This document shows positions 24,030 through 33,908 of a DNA stretch of 64,000 nt, one piece after another. Every line of letters begins with the position of its first letter. Within the stretch, counting starts at the first letter, position 1. The notes below the pieces were generated by a model that was not told where the DNA came from, ran no database searches, and saw nothing but the letters and a program-made list of their open reading frames with translations. Origin of the DNA: Tipula vernalis (Eukaryota > Arthropoda > Insecta > Diptera > Tipulidae); assembly GCA_958295665.1 (NCBI GenBank), contig OY282560.1, positions 255,607,368 to 255,671,367 of the forward strand, written 5' to 3'. Both the position numbers and the translations under genes were made by a program.

Positions 24030-24772
24030 TTAAACTTCTGTTGAACGCGTGTTATTTGCATTCGATCGCGGTAACCCTACATCTTGAGACGGTGGAGGTG
24101 ATGCCGGTGAGCTGTAAAATGATGGTGAATTTTCAATTTGTGTTGATGTTCCTGGTAAAGGTAATACGCGAATTCCACCAGGTGTTCTATTTGGTTGATT
24201 TGTCTGATTTTCGAAGCTGTTGCGGTCTAAACCACTGTATGTTGGACTATAGCTGCCTGACATCGGTGATATTGGTGGTGGATAGCTCCCACGTTCTTCT
24301 TCTATTGGTTGATAACTGCTGGGCAGTTTCATTGATCTTCGGCCTTGTTGTGATGGTTTTTCACCTGTTTTATTAATGTATTCAATATCACTAGCTATTT
24401 TAGGATCACGGAATTCACTACCTTCTGATGATGTAACGTCTTCATCGTCCAAGTCCCATTTTTTATCCGGAAAATCAGTCATCGGCTTACCTTCTAATGG
24501 TTCATTTGTTCGGTATACTTTATCGTACGAACGACTTTTTTTCAGAGTCTCATCACCATCCATTTCACTACCATCGCTATTTAAATTACGGAGGGTTGCT
24601 CGAGAACCTGATCTTGATCGTGGTATTGGCATTTTCCAATTAGGATCTTCCTCCATTTGTTTCTTGCGATAGCAATATACACCACAAACAATACACATTA
24701 GAATTGGTATAATGACGGCAAAAATAATGCCTATGGTTATCCAAGCAGTACGGCGGGTATAGAACACATCGC
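24030..24772 (-). CDS. mesh: mesh exon 8a: membrane helix and long cytoplasmic tail
   Basis: After acceptor ATATAG this terminal exon encodes 246 residues and a stop. First comes a membrane helix ([20 protein letters not shown], then CGVYCY). A basic stop-transfer signal follows (RKKQ), then a long hydrophilic tail rich in Ser, Pro, Gly and Arg. The last residues, RSTEV, match a class I PDZ ligand (S/T-x-hydrophobic at the C-terminus). The tail holds several RS, SP and SGS patches that could be phosphorylated. AATAAA signals on the minus strand lie at about 23829-23834 and 23820-23825. Confidence 0.93.
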
Positions 24773-27700
24773 CTATATATAAAAATGTACACGATTTTAA
24801 TGCCAATATATTTAAAACAAAATGGTCGGTGTTAGTAATGTCAGCTTATTAAATTTACTTACGCAAACATTCTGTGTAGCCATGAACTGGTGTATCCCAA
24901 CGTCCTTCAGATGTGCATACACGTCGCGCATCTCCCATCAATACAAAGCCTTCATTACATTGGAATGATACTCGTGATCCAGGTACAAACAAGAAATTGG
25001 ATTTCATGCCAAATCGAGGGGTTTCTAACACACCACAAGAGATCACTCGTCTAGTAAAATATAAATTATTTTGAAATTCACAATAATAAAAAATGTGTTA
25101 TTAAATACAAACTTTTCATTTGTTGCTCGAATATTAACGGCACTATCGTAATAATTTCTTGTAAAATGAGCCATATCCCTGTGCAGTGTCATGCCAAAAT
25201 CGAAACGACATTGATAACTTTCACCACAAAGTTCTTGTGCCCGTTCGACATCATGTGTACGATTAGGCGGTAGAAAATCTCGTGGCTCTCGTATAAAGTT
25301 CGGAACGAATGATGCATTCGCAAAATAACTTGCTGTTCTTCCAAATTCTCGAGTGAACAGTGCCGTTCCCACTCCTGCTGTTTCTCTATCGGACAGCATC
25401 CCTAGAATCAATCAATCTTCATTAGTGACATCTGAAAACAAAACAATAAATCTTTTGATTACTTACATCGTATACCAAATTCACGATGTATGCTTCCAAA
25501 ATCGTTCAAGTTCGGGTTCACCACCAATCCATCTGGTAAAACAAAATCATCTTGCATGTCGAAACTCCAATTTCCAAACAATCCACGTGTTTTATTCTGT
25601 TGACGAGTAAATATGAATTAATTTATAAATAAAACATACTAAAATAATATTTCTACCAACTTACAATAAATGACCAAGGTGTATAAACTCTGGCTGTCAT
25701 AAATCCTGAGTTCTCAACGACTTCAACTCCAACGCCAGATGTAAACATGATAACAACTTCCGATTGATTTAAAATATAAGTTGGAGTATATACTGTAGCA
25801 CCATGGAAATGTTGGAATTTTAAACTTTGACGGTCGAAGAAGATTCTTCGCCCATCGGCAAACACATCCAAACGATAGCGCCATTGTGCGTGTTGTGGTC
25901 GTAAGCGAACTTCTATTACAGTTGATGTGTTTCCTCGAGCTACAATTGATGTTAATTGCGTTGCCAAAACTGGACCATAAACATTTCTTGCCACTTGTTC
26001 GAACCGTCCTTGTACATCGACTCGTTCACGTCCGTTATTGCCGCGTACTAAAACGAACTCTCCCATTCCATTGAAGGTATACTGAAGGTTATCAAAAGTC
26101 ATAATATGTGGATCACCAAATATAGCAGCGACACCAGGTGATTGGTAGGCAATACAATCTTGGGTTGGACGACGTTCAAAGCGGAAAGTTTCACAGCCAA
26201 CGGCTTGTTCGTCTTGCCACATGCAGCATGAATAATATGGACGTACATCGTGGAACCATGATGATAAAGATGGCACTTTCGTTGCTTCGTCCCATGGAAT
26301 TTGTCCTACGTTGTGAGTTCTTCTTGGACGTGAACCCCACATTTGATCATAAGACATCATTAAGTAACCATTTCTGTCGTAACAACATTGTTGCTCAGAA
26401 CCAGTTGCACTAGGGGTTCCGGATCTGACACAATGGATGGCGCCTCGATGATGTAAACATGTTGGGTTAGAATCCCTGTCACAATCAAAATCGGGTAAGA
26501 AACGACCTTTATCAAGTAGGGCGTGCTCCAGTGTACAAGGACAGAGAGGCAGTTCTGCCGCGAAATTTCTCAAAAACCGATCAGTTAAGAACCAATTGTC
26601 GCATAACGCTCTCGGCCAAGTTCTGCCATGCATCCTTTCCCATTGTGCACCAAAATACCATGCCAAAGGAATTGGTTTTGACCATAATATAGGACTAATT
26701 GCTAATCCTGAAAAGTGTTCTGGGTTTGTTAAATTTATTTTGATGAACCCAAATTGCATGTGCGCATGGCGTGGATTATCGCGCAATCTATAATTCGAAG
26801 GTGAAATTTCATACTCTCCAGTATTAGTTATTGCTGCTTCTATTACATCAATGTATTCCAATTGTGGTCGAATTGTATGTTCCGAGTAACCATATAACGA
26901 TATCATCACTCCGGCATTTAAATTTGTGGTCAAATTAAATCGATTCCAGGTTATTTTGAATTTCGAAGGATTTCTTAAATGAACGTCGTTAGTGTGGAAG
27001 AAAATACGTTCAGTGGCAGTTGACGGTGTTTCAACAAAGTATCGACCGCGCCATTTAAATTGGTCTGTACCAATAGCAATTTCGAAACGAATGTAACCTT
27101 GGGCGTGTAGAAGCGGCTGAACGCATATAGCACGGTTTGTATCAATAAAATGTCCAACGACTTCTTGGGTATCAAATCGGCATAAAATACGTTCAGTTCT
27201 GGAGAAACAAGGACCAGTGATATTAACAACAGTTCCACCCAACATATTACCAGATTCAGGTGCAAACACCAGTGGCAAATGAGCTGCGTCAATATCTTTG
27301 TTACACGTCCCGAGCATAATCCTTTCATCCAATCTGAATATGTGTCGACCAGGAAATCCGTTTGCCCAACCGCGTCCCGTTAGATCACGCAGAACCGATG
27401 CTTGACTGTAAGGTTTGTACTCATAAGATTGTGTACCATTACCCGCATTAAATCCAATCTGAAGCACATAAGATTTTAAAATATATTGAAAATATTATAC
27501 AATACTTTAATTCTGTATAAAACTTACGAAAGCTGGAACTCCACCTTCTCCACCAGTTGTATCACCGCCGGCTTCAGTATGCGAAGACCACGTGATATCG
27601 ACATAATTGAATATAGCATAGGTGTATACTTCATCCGTGGCTACGACCATTTGGAATGTGTTCGTCTATAGAATAAAAGTCACCGTTACAGAAACTGATT

Positions 27701-30700
27701 ATATAGTATAATTGAAAATTAAAAATGAAACTTACTCGATACAATGAATTTTCAATACCGCCAGCAAAACTCATATTTTTCCATGTAATAACAATAACAT
27801 GTTTTGGGTCAAAAGTATCTGCACCAACAACACCCTCACGAATATCCCATTTGGCACGTTCTCGCATTTCAACGCCAAGACGATCGGTTCTAGTCATTAA
27901 ATCGCGCTCCATTCTAAAATAAACACCTGGTGCACGTTGATCTGAATCACTTGGGCGTATTCTGCCAATACGACATTTTGAAAAGAATATTCCAATGAAT
28001 GAAGGATCATTACGGCGAGGCCAATCTTTTATAGGAAATACTAATGGATACGTATAATGCTCTGGGGGATCTGAAAATTCTAAGAAACCATGCATCGACA
28101 CTCTTGTATAATTGAATCGGAATCCAAAAAATGGTAGTTGGAAGTTAAAATTTTTATGAACTTGAGGCATAGACGCATGTATATCAGTGATATAATCACC
28201 ACGGCCATTAGCATCATAACTTTGATCGTGGAACCAGTATAAGAAATTTGCCCGGATTTGCGCTAATCGTTGTGGTGTTATAACATAACCACCCCCACCC
28301 TCTAAACGATGTGTCACTTGGTTGTACGGTTGTACGCGATTATTTGCATCTTCTACAACATAAAAACGAAAAAAGTAAATTGTAAAAAAAATATAATAAA
28401 ATATTATTCATATTTCACATAAATTTGATAAGAAATTTATTGATAACATTTTAAATTACAGGTGTGTGTTTATTATTCGAACTTGTTTATTTAAACAAAA
28501 TTTGTGTTAAGGTATCATTGTTCATTGTTAAATCGATTTTTATAACTAAGTAGGTATCAACAAGTATAGTGGCGACAAGTGAAACTTTGCTATTTTTCGA
28601 TTACTATATGTTAACTGTATAATTTCAATTGATTACCAACCGTCTTATCACGAAATTTATAGATAAATAGATACATAAAATTATTGATGACTGTGTTGAT
28701 GACTGGGAATGATAGTACGTATTCCTGCCAGAATTTTTATATTTGTTTTTTATTAAAGAAATGTTCGCGAATATTTATTTACGCACACTGAAATCCATCG
28801 CATACGGAATTTGTTTAGTATTGGTGCTTTGAAGAATTCAGTCGGTTGCGCAAATTGTGCAGCATTGCGTTCAAATATTATTTCTGCAGGAAAATACCCA
28901 TAATTTGACGGTGAAAAATCAAATTTACGAAAGTAGGCAAAACAGTTCGTGCAGTCTTTTATACTACCCGATTGCGATTTCCGATACCTGCATTTTTGAA
29001 AACAACATGTATTTCAAAAGCAAACTTTAATAAAACCAAAGCCTACTAAGGTAATAATTATTTCATTAGGGTTTGTTTTGTTGGCGTGGTATCAACCAGT
29101 GAGTAATGAATTCAATTCGAAACTATCATTCCGTAACCCTAGAGTAATAAATTCATCGTGAGTTTTTTTTCTGTAAGCATACTTAATAAATTTATTACTA
29201 AATAGGACTAGCAAAACTAATTTTTTCTACTTCTGTTATATGTTTATTCTGGAATATGTTTATTGTGGTTTTGTCTGTGGAAAAAAACGAAACTCACGAT
29301 GAATTTATTGCTTTTCGGTTGATTTAGTCATCGCTTATTGAATTCATTACTTACTGATACCATGGCAAGACGTGCGGTGCAGTGCATACTATTTTCCATG
29401 TCTCCTTTGATTTATTTTCTAGTGGTGAAATAAAAAAGAAACAATTGTACAATACATCGCAAAGTGCGAATTATCAAACAGTCCCAAACTTTTAATACCT
29501 ATTAAATTTCTCGTTACAAAATATATTATTTGAAATACTTTTTTAGTAGGCTTTGTTTTCATTAATTTTTGCTTTTGAAGTAAAGTAAACAAATTTCGTG
29601 TGAAACAAATTTCTGTGTGCAATTTGCATTGAATAAATCTGCCTGGAAGTAGGAAATATTTGATCATACGTACAATTATCATAGCGGTCACTAGACGTTT
29701 CTTCATATCAAAATTATTTCGAATGGTTGGCTGTTTAACTTGACAGTTTGCTTGGGAAACAATTAAATTCAAAATAATTCAAATTCAATTTTTCCCAATG
29801 AAATATAAAAATATAAAAACACTTTGCAGGAGCGGAAAAAGTAACGCATTCAACTCGTGTGTAATGATTATTACTCATTCAGATAATCATAGCACTCGTG
29901 CTTTAAACTTTATCCTCATTAGTAATATACAAATATCATTACATACTTACTTGTGTATTACAAAATAGAACACACTCTTCTTGCTGGCTACTTTTGTTCA
30001 TCTATTTTTCTCTAAATCACTAATCTACGTGCAACTGATACCAGAATTTAAGTACCTCTAAGACTTAGAGGTTAATAAATATTTGGTCGGTATAGCGATG
30101 CAAAATGTAAGCAGTAAGTTCCAATTTGTTTCGTTAGACATTTCCGCTTGTGCCTTAACTTAATTTTAAAAATTGAACCTTTCTGAAAGAAAACTTTTAG
30201 GAAACATGTATTTGTATTGTAAAAATTGGACTTAAAGTTTTTCAAAAGAAAAATTTCATATACGAAATTGTTTAAAATTAATATGGAATATCGAAAGAAA
30301 TTATTATTTTTAAATAACCGACAGTTATTAAATACGATCGTGCCGATAACGCGATTTAACAGAACACTATAGTGTAGTATTAAACAGTTCATTCATAAAT
30401 TTAATTGATGTTGACTTTTCTGATTGAATCAAACTACGAGTACTACCATACTTATACACATATGTATTTACATTTTACACGTATTCATGGAAATGTAATA
30501 TGTACGTAATGACAAATTTTCGCACAAAAGCTTTATCTATTCTTCGTATTCAACCTGTTAAAATTCTTTTCGAATATAATCATACCAATGTATTTATGAT
30601 GTTTGCTTTTATTTTGAAATAAATTGTAAAACCAAAAATAAAATATTAATAATTTACTGAGTTGAAAATATTTCTTATCTAATCTTATCATACTTAGTTT

Positions 30701-31176
30701 ATGATTAACGATTTTTTTCTATGTTTAGTCGAGAATTTTTTTTTTGTGTTATATTGGACAAAATTATGAAATATTTGTACAAAAAATTTTATATTGCGCA
30801 CTCTTAAAACTTAATCATTTCATAATGTAATACATAACTAAAAAAAAACGAGCTACTAACCCCAATTATATCCGTCACTTGAATCAAGCTGTCCAAAGTA
30901 ACCATCGTCATAATAGTAGTTTCCACGTTTAGCTGAACGATCAACATTAGTATTAATTTGATCTTTAACTATTTCCACATTGTCAACACTTTCTACACTA
31001 TGATTTTCTGTATCAGATACAACATCAACAACATCATTTGGTGTTGTTTCACCATTATTATCATCACCCGATGTTATATCACTATCTTCAATAAGTGGTA
31101 TAAAATCATTATCTTGTCCAAATGAACATTTTATACTTATTGTTAATAACAGCACTATAACTAATTTTAATTTCAT
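24030..31176 (-). CDS. mesh: Mesh, septate-junction membrane protein (long isoform, 8 exons)
   Basis: This is a type I membrane protein. In Drosophila, Mesh builds smooth septate junctions of midgut and Malpighian tubules together with Ssk and Tsp2A (family knowledge). I read eight exons: 31176-30861, 28352-27736, 27665-27528, 27458-25665, 25596-25467, 25401-25113, 25050-24863 and 24772-24030. All introns are GT-AG and every phase matches (1,0,0,0,1,2,1). Together they give 4215 nt, or 1404 residues plus stop. Domain order is signal peptide, acidic linker, NIDO (about 180-357), IPT (about 418-500), AMOP (about 640-795), vWD (about 802-1000), sushi (about 1097-1157), membrane helix (about 1167-1189) and a 215-residue tail ending STEV. 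The start ATG has an in-frame TAA eight codons upstream. The reading frame is free of stops and frameshifts, unlike everything else in the window. Length and domain order fit mesh. A promoter was not recognised. Confidence 0.95.
24863..25050 (-). CDS. mesh: mesh exon 7: sushi/CCP domain, with the shared alternative donor
   Basis: A complete sushi (complement control protein) module: [35 protein letters not shown] and YTECL carry the expected four cysteines. The donor is GC|GTAAGT at 24862, phase 1. This donor can join either the nearby exon starting at 24772 (giving CLRDVFY) or the remote exon starting at 3091 (giving CLREVEY). It is therefore the branch point between the two C-termini. Confidence 0.93.
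25113..25401 (-). CDS. mesh: mesh exon 6: linker between vWD and sushi
   Basis: The acceptor is TTCTAG before 25401. The donor GAAAA|GTTTGT is a weak but usable splice site, phase 2. The exon encodes [20 protein letters not shown], then [15 protein letters not shown] and a segment with two cysteines ([20 protein letters not shown]). It completes a Lys codon with the A that opens exon 7. The donor was chosen because it is the only nearby GT that keeps the frame into the sushi exon. Confidence 0.88.
25467..25596 (-). CDS. mesh: mesh exon 5: end of the vWD domain
   Basis: A 130-nt exon, acceptor TCAACAG and donor GTAAGT, phase 0 to 1. It encodes [20 protein letters not shown], the distal vWD segment equivalent to the G-L-x-G-x-W region of other vWD domains. 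The exon ends in a split codon completed by GG from the next exon, giving Trp. Confidence 0.92.
25665..27458 (-). CDS. mesh: mesh exon 4: IPT, AMOP and most of the vWD domain
   Basis: The largest exon has 598 codons and is phase 0/0 (acceptor CTTCAG, donor GTAAGT). It opens with IGFNAGNGT, the NIDO end. An IPT/TIG-like segment follows ([21 protein letters not shown]). Next comes a cysteine-rich AMOP domain with many paired cysteines ([21 protein letters not shown]). The vWD domain then begins at [16 protein letters not shown]. The GDPH at about residues 805-808 is the motif at which several vWD proteins self-cleave between D and P (family knowledge). Several N-x-S/T sites fit extracellular glycosylation. 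Confidence 0.95.
27528..27665 (-). CDS. mesh: mesh exon 3: NIDO domain, second part
   Basis: This is a 138-nt, 46-codon, phase 0/0 exon. The acceptor is TCTATAG before 27665 and the donor is GTAAGT after GCTTTC at 27528. It carries the typical NIDO end: [12 protein letters not shown], then [11 protein letters not shown], then the glycine-rich GGVPAF, which continues as IGFNAGNGT in the next exon. Both flanking introns are under 80 nt. Confidence 0.93.
27736..28352 (-). CDS. mesh: mesh exon 2: start of the NIDO domain
   Basis: The acceptor TTGTAG precedes 28352 and the donor GTAAGT follows 27736; the end is phase 0. It encodes residues 106-311: a conserved lead-in ([18 protein letters not shown]) and then the NIDO extracellular domain ([24 protein letters not shown]). 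An RGD tripeptide sits at about residues 156-158 (GRGDYI). Whether it is exposed or bound by an integrin is unknown. The exon runs upstream of the GTG codon at 28317 as far as the acceptor. Confidence 0.93.
28353..30860 (-). other. mesh intron 1
   Basis: A 2.5-kb intron between the signal-peptide exon and the NIDO exon. It contains one short inverted-repeat element (29088-29361). No other coding or RNA feature is recognised. Confidence 0.75.
29088..29361. mobile_element. 274-bp short inverted-repeat element in mesh intron 1
   Basis: Termini GGTATCAACCAGTGAGTAAT and ATTACTTACTGATACC, with further pairing of GAATTCAAT / ATTGAATTC and AAATTCATCGTGAGTTT / AAACTCACGATGAATTT. No open frame. The flanks do not show an obvious duplication. 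Confidence 0.65.
30861..31176 (-). CDS. mesh: mesh exon 1: signal peptide and acidic linker
   Basis: This exon encodes 105 codons plus one base. It opens with a hydrophobic signal peptide ([15 protein letters not shown], then CSFG, with likely cleavage before QDNDF). An acidic, low-complexity stretch rich in D, E, N, S and V follows, and the exon closes with a tyrosine/glycine patch (YYYDDGYFG). The donor after TGGG reads GTTAGT, phase 1, and joins the acceptor at 28353 to make a Glu codon. The first ATG is taken as the start because an in-frame TAA lies about 24 nt upstream. Additional untranslated exons further upstream cannot be excluded. Confidence 0.88.
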
Positions 31177-31864
31177 TTTAATAAACTTATAAACTATGTA
31201 TTATATAAATAATTAATTTTTAATTTTTCACACAATTTAATTAAAATTTTAAATAATTTAATTTTTATGTCATTTTCGGTCAGGGCGTAGTCTAACTATG
31301 ATATTTCAAGTTAAAACTCTCAGGCAATTAATAACTTTGTATGCCAAATATTCAATGTGTTATTATCACTGTTACTGATAAGATAATGAGTTAATAGTTG
31401 AAAATGCTGGAACCCACAGAGAGATTAGATAAAGAAAATTGTGTAAATATATGTTTGCATTATACACTTGTTTTGATAGCAGAAAATTATATCGCTAAAG
31501 TAAGGTGCGCCGATTATTCACACCTAAAGAAAAGCAATAAAAATCGGTAAATAGGAATACACATGTATGAATTAAATTTAAATTATGTTTCGATTGGTAA
31601 GACTAACTGTAGAATTATTGTATCAATAATAAAAGATACAACTTAAATAATAATAATTAACCGCAAACGAAATTTATCAAAAATGCTAATCGCTAATGTG
31701 TAGAAAATAAATGGGAAATGGTAGTCAATATTGCCTACACAAAATGAAGCTATAGCTTTAACTTCTTTTTCTATCCTTTTTCTTTAAGGGAAACTGCCAT
31801 TCCGAAATCAGACACCTGTTCGGAAGCAAGTTCTGCAAATGTCTTGACATTTGGAGAGATGGCA
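31177..31864 (-). promoter_or_regulatory. Region upstream of the mesh start codon
   Basis: This interval must hold the 5' UTR, and possibly the promoter, of mesh if there is no further upstream exon. It is very AT-rich. A TATATAA word lies about 30-35 nt before the ATG, too close to the ATG to be the TATA box of a normal leader. No confident core promoter can be marked. Confidence 0.3.
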
Positions 31865-33908
31865 TGTATGGAGAAAAAAAATGTAATTTGAATAAAAACT
31901 CTCTAGGCTCAACATTCAATAAAAATTGGTTTTGGCGGAAATCCAAACGTTGGCATCTTTGAATGACATATCTTAGGCATTTAATACCAAATTTTCAAGT
32001 TTAATAGCTCGTTGGAAAGGTATTTGTATGTATTTTTTAATAACTACATAAAACTATGTTGTTTGCGAACAATATATTTCTCTAATTTTATATTCAAATA
32101 ATTTCCCGTTGCAACATCGCGCTGGTGAAGTGAAACACCTTTCCTATGAGTCTACTTTTGTGATGGTGTCTTAAAGTATTCGGGTTCTACAGGACAAAAC
32201 TTTATAGCAAGTTAGAGAGAAATTTCATATTTCAGTTTTTTTTGTGGTTTTACTCTCAAAGTGACAAGATAAAACCCAGGTGGTTTTGACATAAAAACAC
32301 AATTAAAGGTATTCAAAGCAATAAAATACTAGCTAAAACTGGACGCAAAAGTTGTTTTCGAATTATTAAACCCAAAAAATAGAATAATCAAAGGATGACC
32401 CCTCTTCGAAAATAAAACACTAGTTAGCTTAGTTAAGAATACAATAAAGTAAAATTCTCTCTATTACCTCAAACGCCTGGACTCCATTTTACCTTCACTC
32501 CCGTCTACCTATAAATTCAGTGCCAAATCAAAATGTTTAAGATGAAAGTGAAAATGAATTGAAAAAAATGATGCAATCCGAAATACATAGAACAAACATG
32601 CCAACATAAATTATAAACGAATTCGGTCCGTAACCCAAAAATATTTTTGATCTTGCAGCGGTCTGCATATTAACTTGGTGCAGAACATAATGAAAATTTG
32701 TACCATCTGACAAATAGAAATCTAGAGCGCAATTTAACCGTACAATTATCACTAAAAACTAGAAACTTCATTCATTTTTCAATTTCATGCCATCTCATTT
32801 TCATCGTTAGAGATTTTTGCTTCAACACCAGCGGAGTTCAGCGATACTTCAAAAATTTGCCTCGCCAGGGTTTTTAATATTTCTTTAATCACATTGCGGC
32901 AGTACGACTTTGACTTTTTAATGCGATCGACCGATCGTTGATAATGCCGGTGGACTCCAATTAGCGGAAGAATATTATTCAAAGCATACATACATGAATT
33001 TTATTTTGTCGTAATAAGCAGTTGATGATGTTGATTTCGACGATAGTGCTGATGATGATGCTGATAACTATGGTGTCCGCGCAGCGCCAACGTCAACCAT
33101 TCCAAAATGTTCAACTTCTTCTACCCTTTCGGCAGATGCTTAGTAATCTTAAGCCGTCAGGTGGCACAAATTTTCGTTATGTTCGACACCAAGTTAGTAC
33201 GGATCGAATTCGCTTATAATAAAAGAGTAGGTATATCAGCTAAAAAAAAATGTTTAAAAATTTAAACTTAAGTATCTTTGGTGTAAAATAATTCGAAAAT
33301 AACTTCTGCCTCTAGTTATAATGTTTTATTGCTTTAAATACTTTTAATTAGCTTAACAACCCTGAATATTTTTATTTTTTATCGAGATCTATTGTGTTTA
33401 CGTGGGTTTTATCTTGTCACCTGCAGACCAAAACCATAAACAAGCCGATAATAAAGGAAACATGTAATTTCAAAACGATGGTTGTACCGAAATATGAAAT
33501 TTCTCACTAACTTGCTATGGCGTTTTGTCATATTGAACCCGAATGCGTTAAGACATCGTCCTTAAAGTATAAGCTGATTGGAAATGTGCTTTGTGCTTTC
33601 ACATACTTTTCGATAAAAATTAAAATGAAATAATGAATTAGTGAGTAGCGCGATGCTGCAACGAAAAACCATTTCAATATAAAATTCGAGGAAGATAACA
33701 ACAATTTATATGATTATTAAAAAATATGTACGTCAAATATCTTTTCAACGAGATATTAAACTTGACAATCGGGTAATAAATGCCTAAGATACGTCTATTC
33801 AAGGATGCCAACATTTGGATTTCCGCCAAAAACGAATTATAACGGTACTCCGTGAATATTGAGCCCAGAGAGTTTTTACTCAAATTAAATTTTTGTTTTC
33901 TCCAGGCA
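31865..33908. mobile_element. Old 2-kb foldback with long diverged arms
   Basis: Left arm 31865-32720 and right arm 33140-33908 pair in reverse complement along most of their length. Examples are ATCTTAGGCATTTA / TAAATGCCTAAGAT-like words, GGCGGAAATCCAAA / TTTGGATTTCCGCC, GCAACATCGCGCT / AGCGCGATGCTGC, and ATAAAACCCA / TGGGTTTTATCTTGTCAC. The arms are clearly diverged and carry small indels. The middle (32720-33140) is unpaired and contains a GATGATG-rich run. The short frames in the arms are not gene-like. Confidence 0.65.

Larger units (their letters stand above)
3092..24862 (-). other. Alternative last intron of mesh (short isoform)
   Basis: If the donor at 24862 is spliced to the acceptor at 3092, this 21.8-kb stretch is a single intron. 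It contains exon 8a of the long form and nearly all the mobile-element debris of the first 24 kb. The cell must skip exon 8a and its poly(A) site to make the short form. Confidence 0.7.

Noticed and set aside
24041..24672. Plus-strand frames opposite mesh exon 8a
   Set aside because: Shadows of a long real exon; the minus-strand reading has domain and splice support.
26975..27328. 117-codon minus-strand frame overlapping mesh exon 4
   Set aside because: Out-of-frame shadow of the IPT-containing exon.
30861..31176. RSAKR in mesh exon 1 as a furin site
   Set aside because: The P4 position is Ser, not Arg, so it does not meet the R-x-K/R-R rule.
33022..33219. Plus-strand frame with a hydrophobic start resembling a secreted peptide
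   Set aside because: The start is a run of ATG/GATGATG triplets and the frame lies at the centre and inner right arm of a foldback. The same words recur inverted in the left arm, so it is a repeat by-product.
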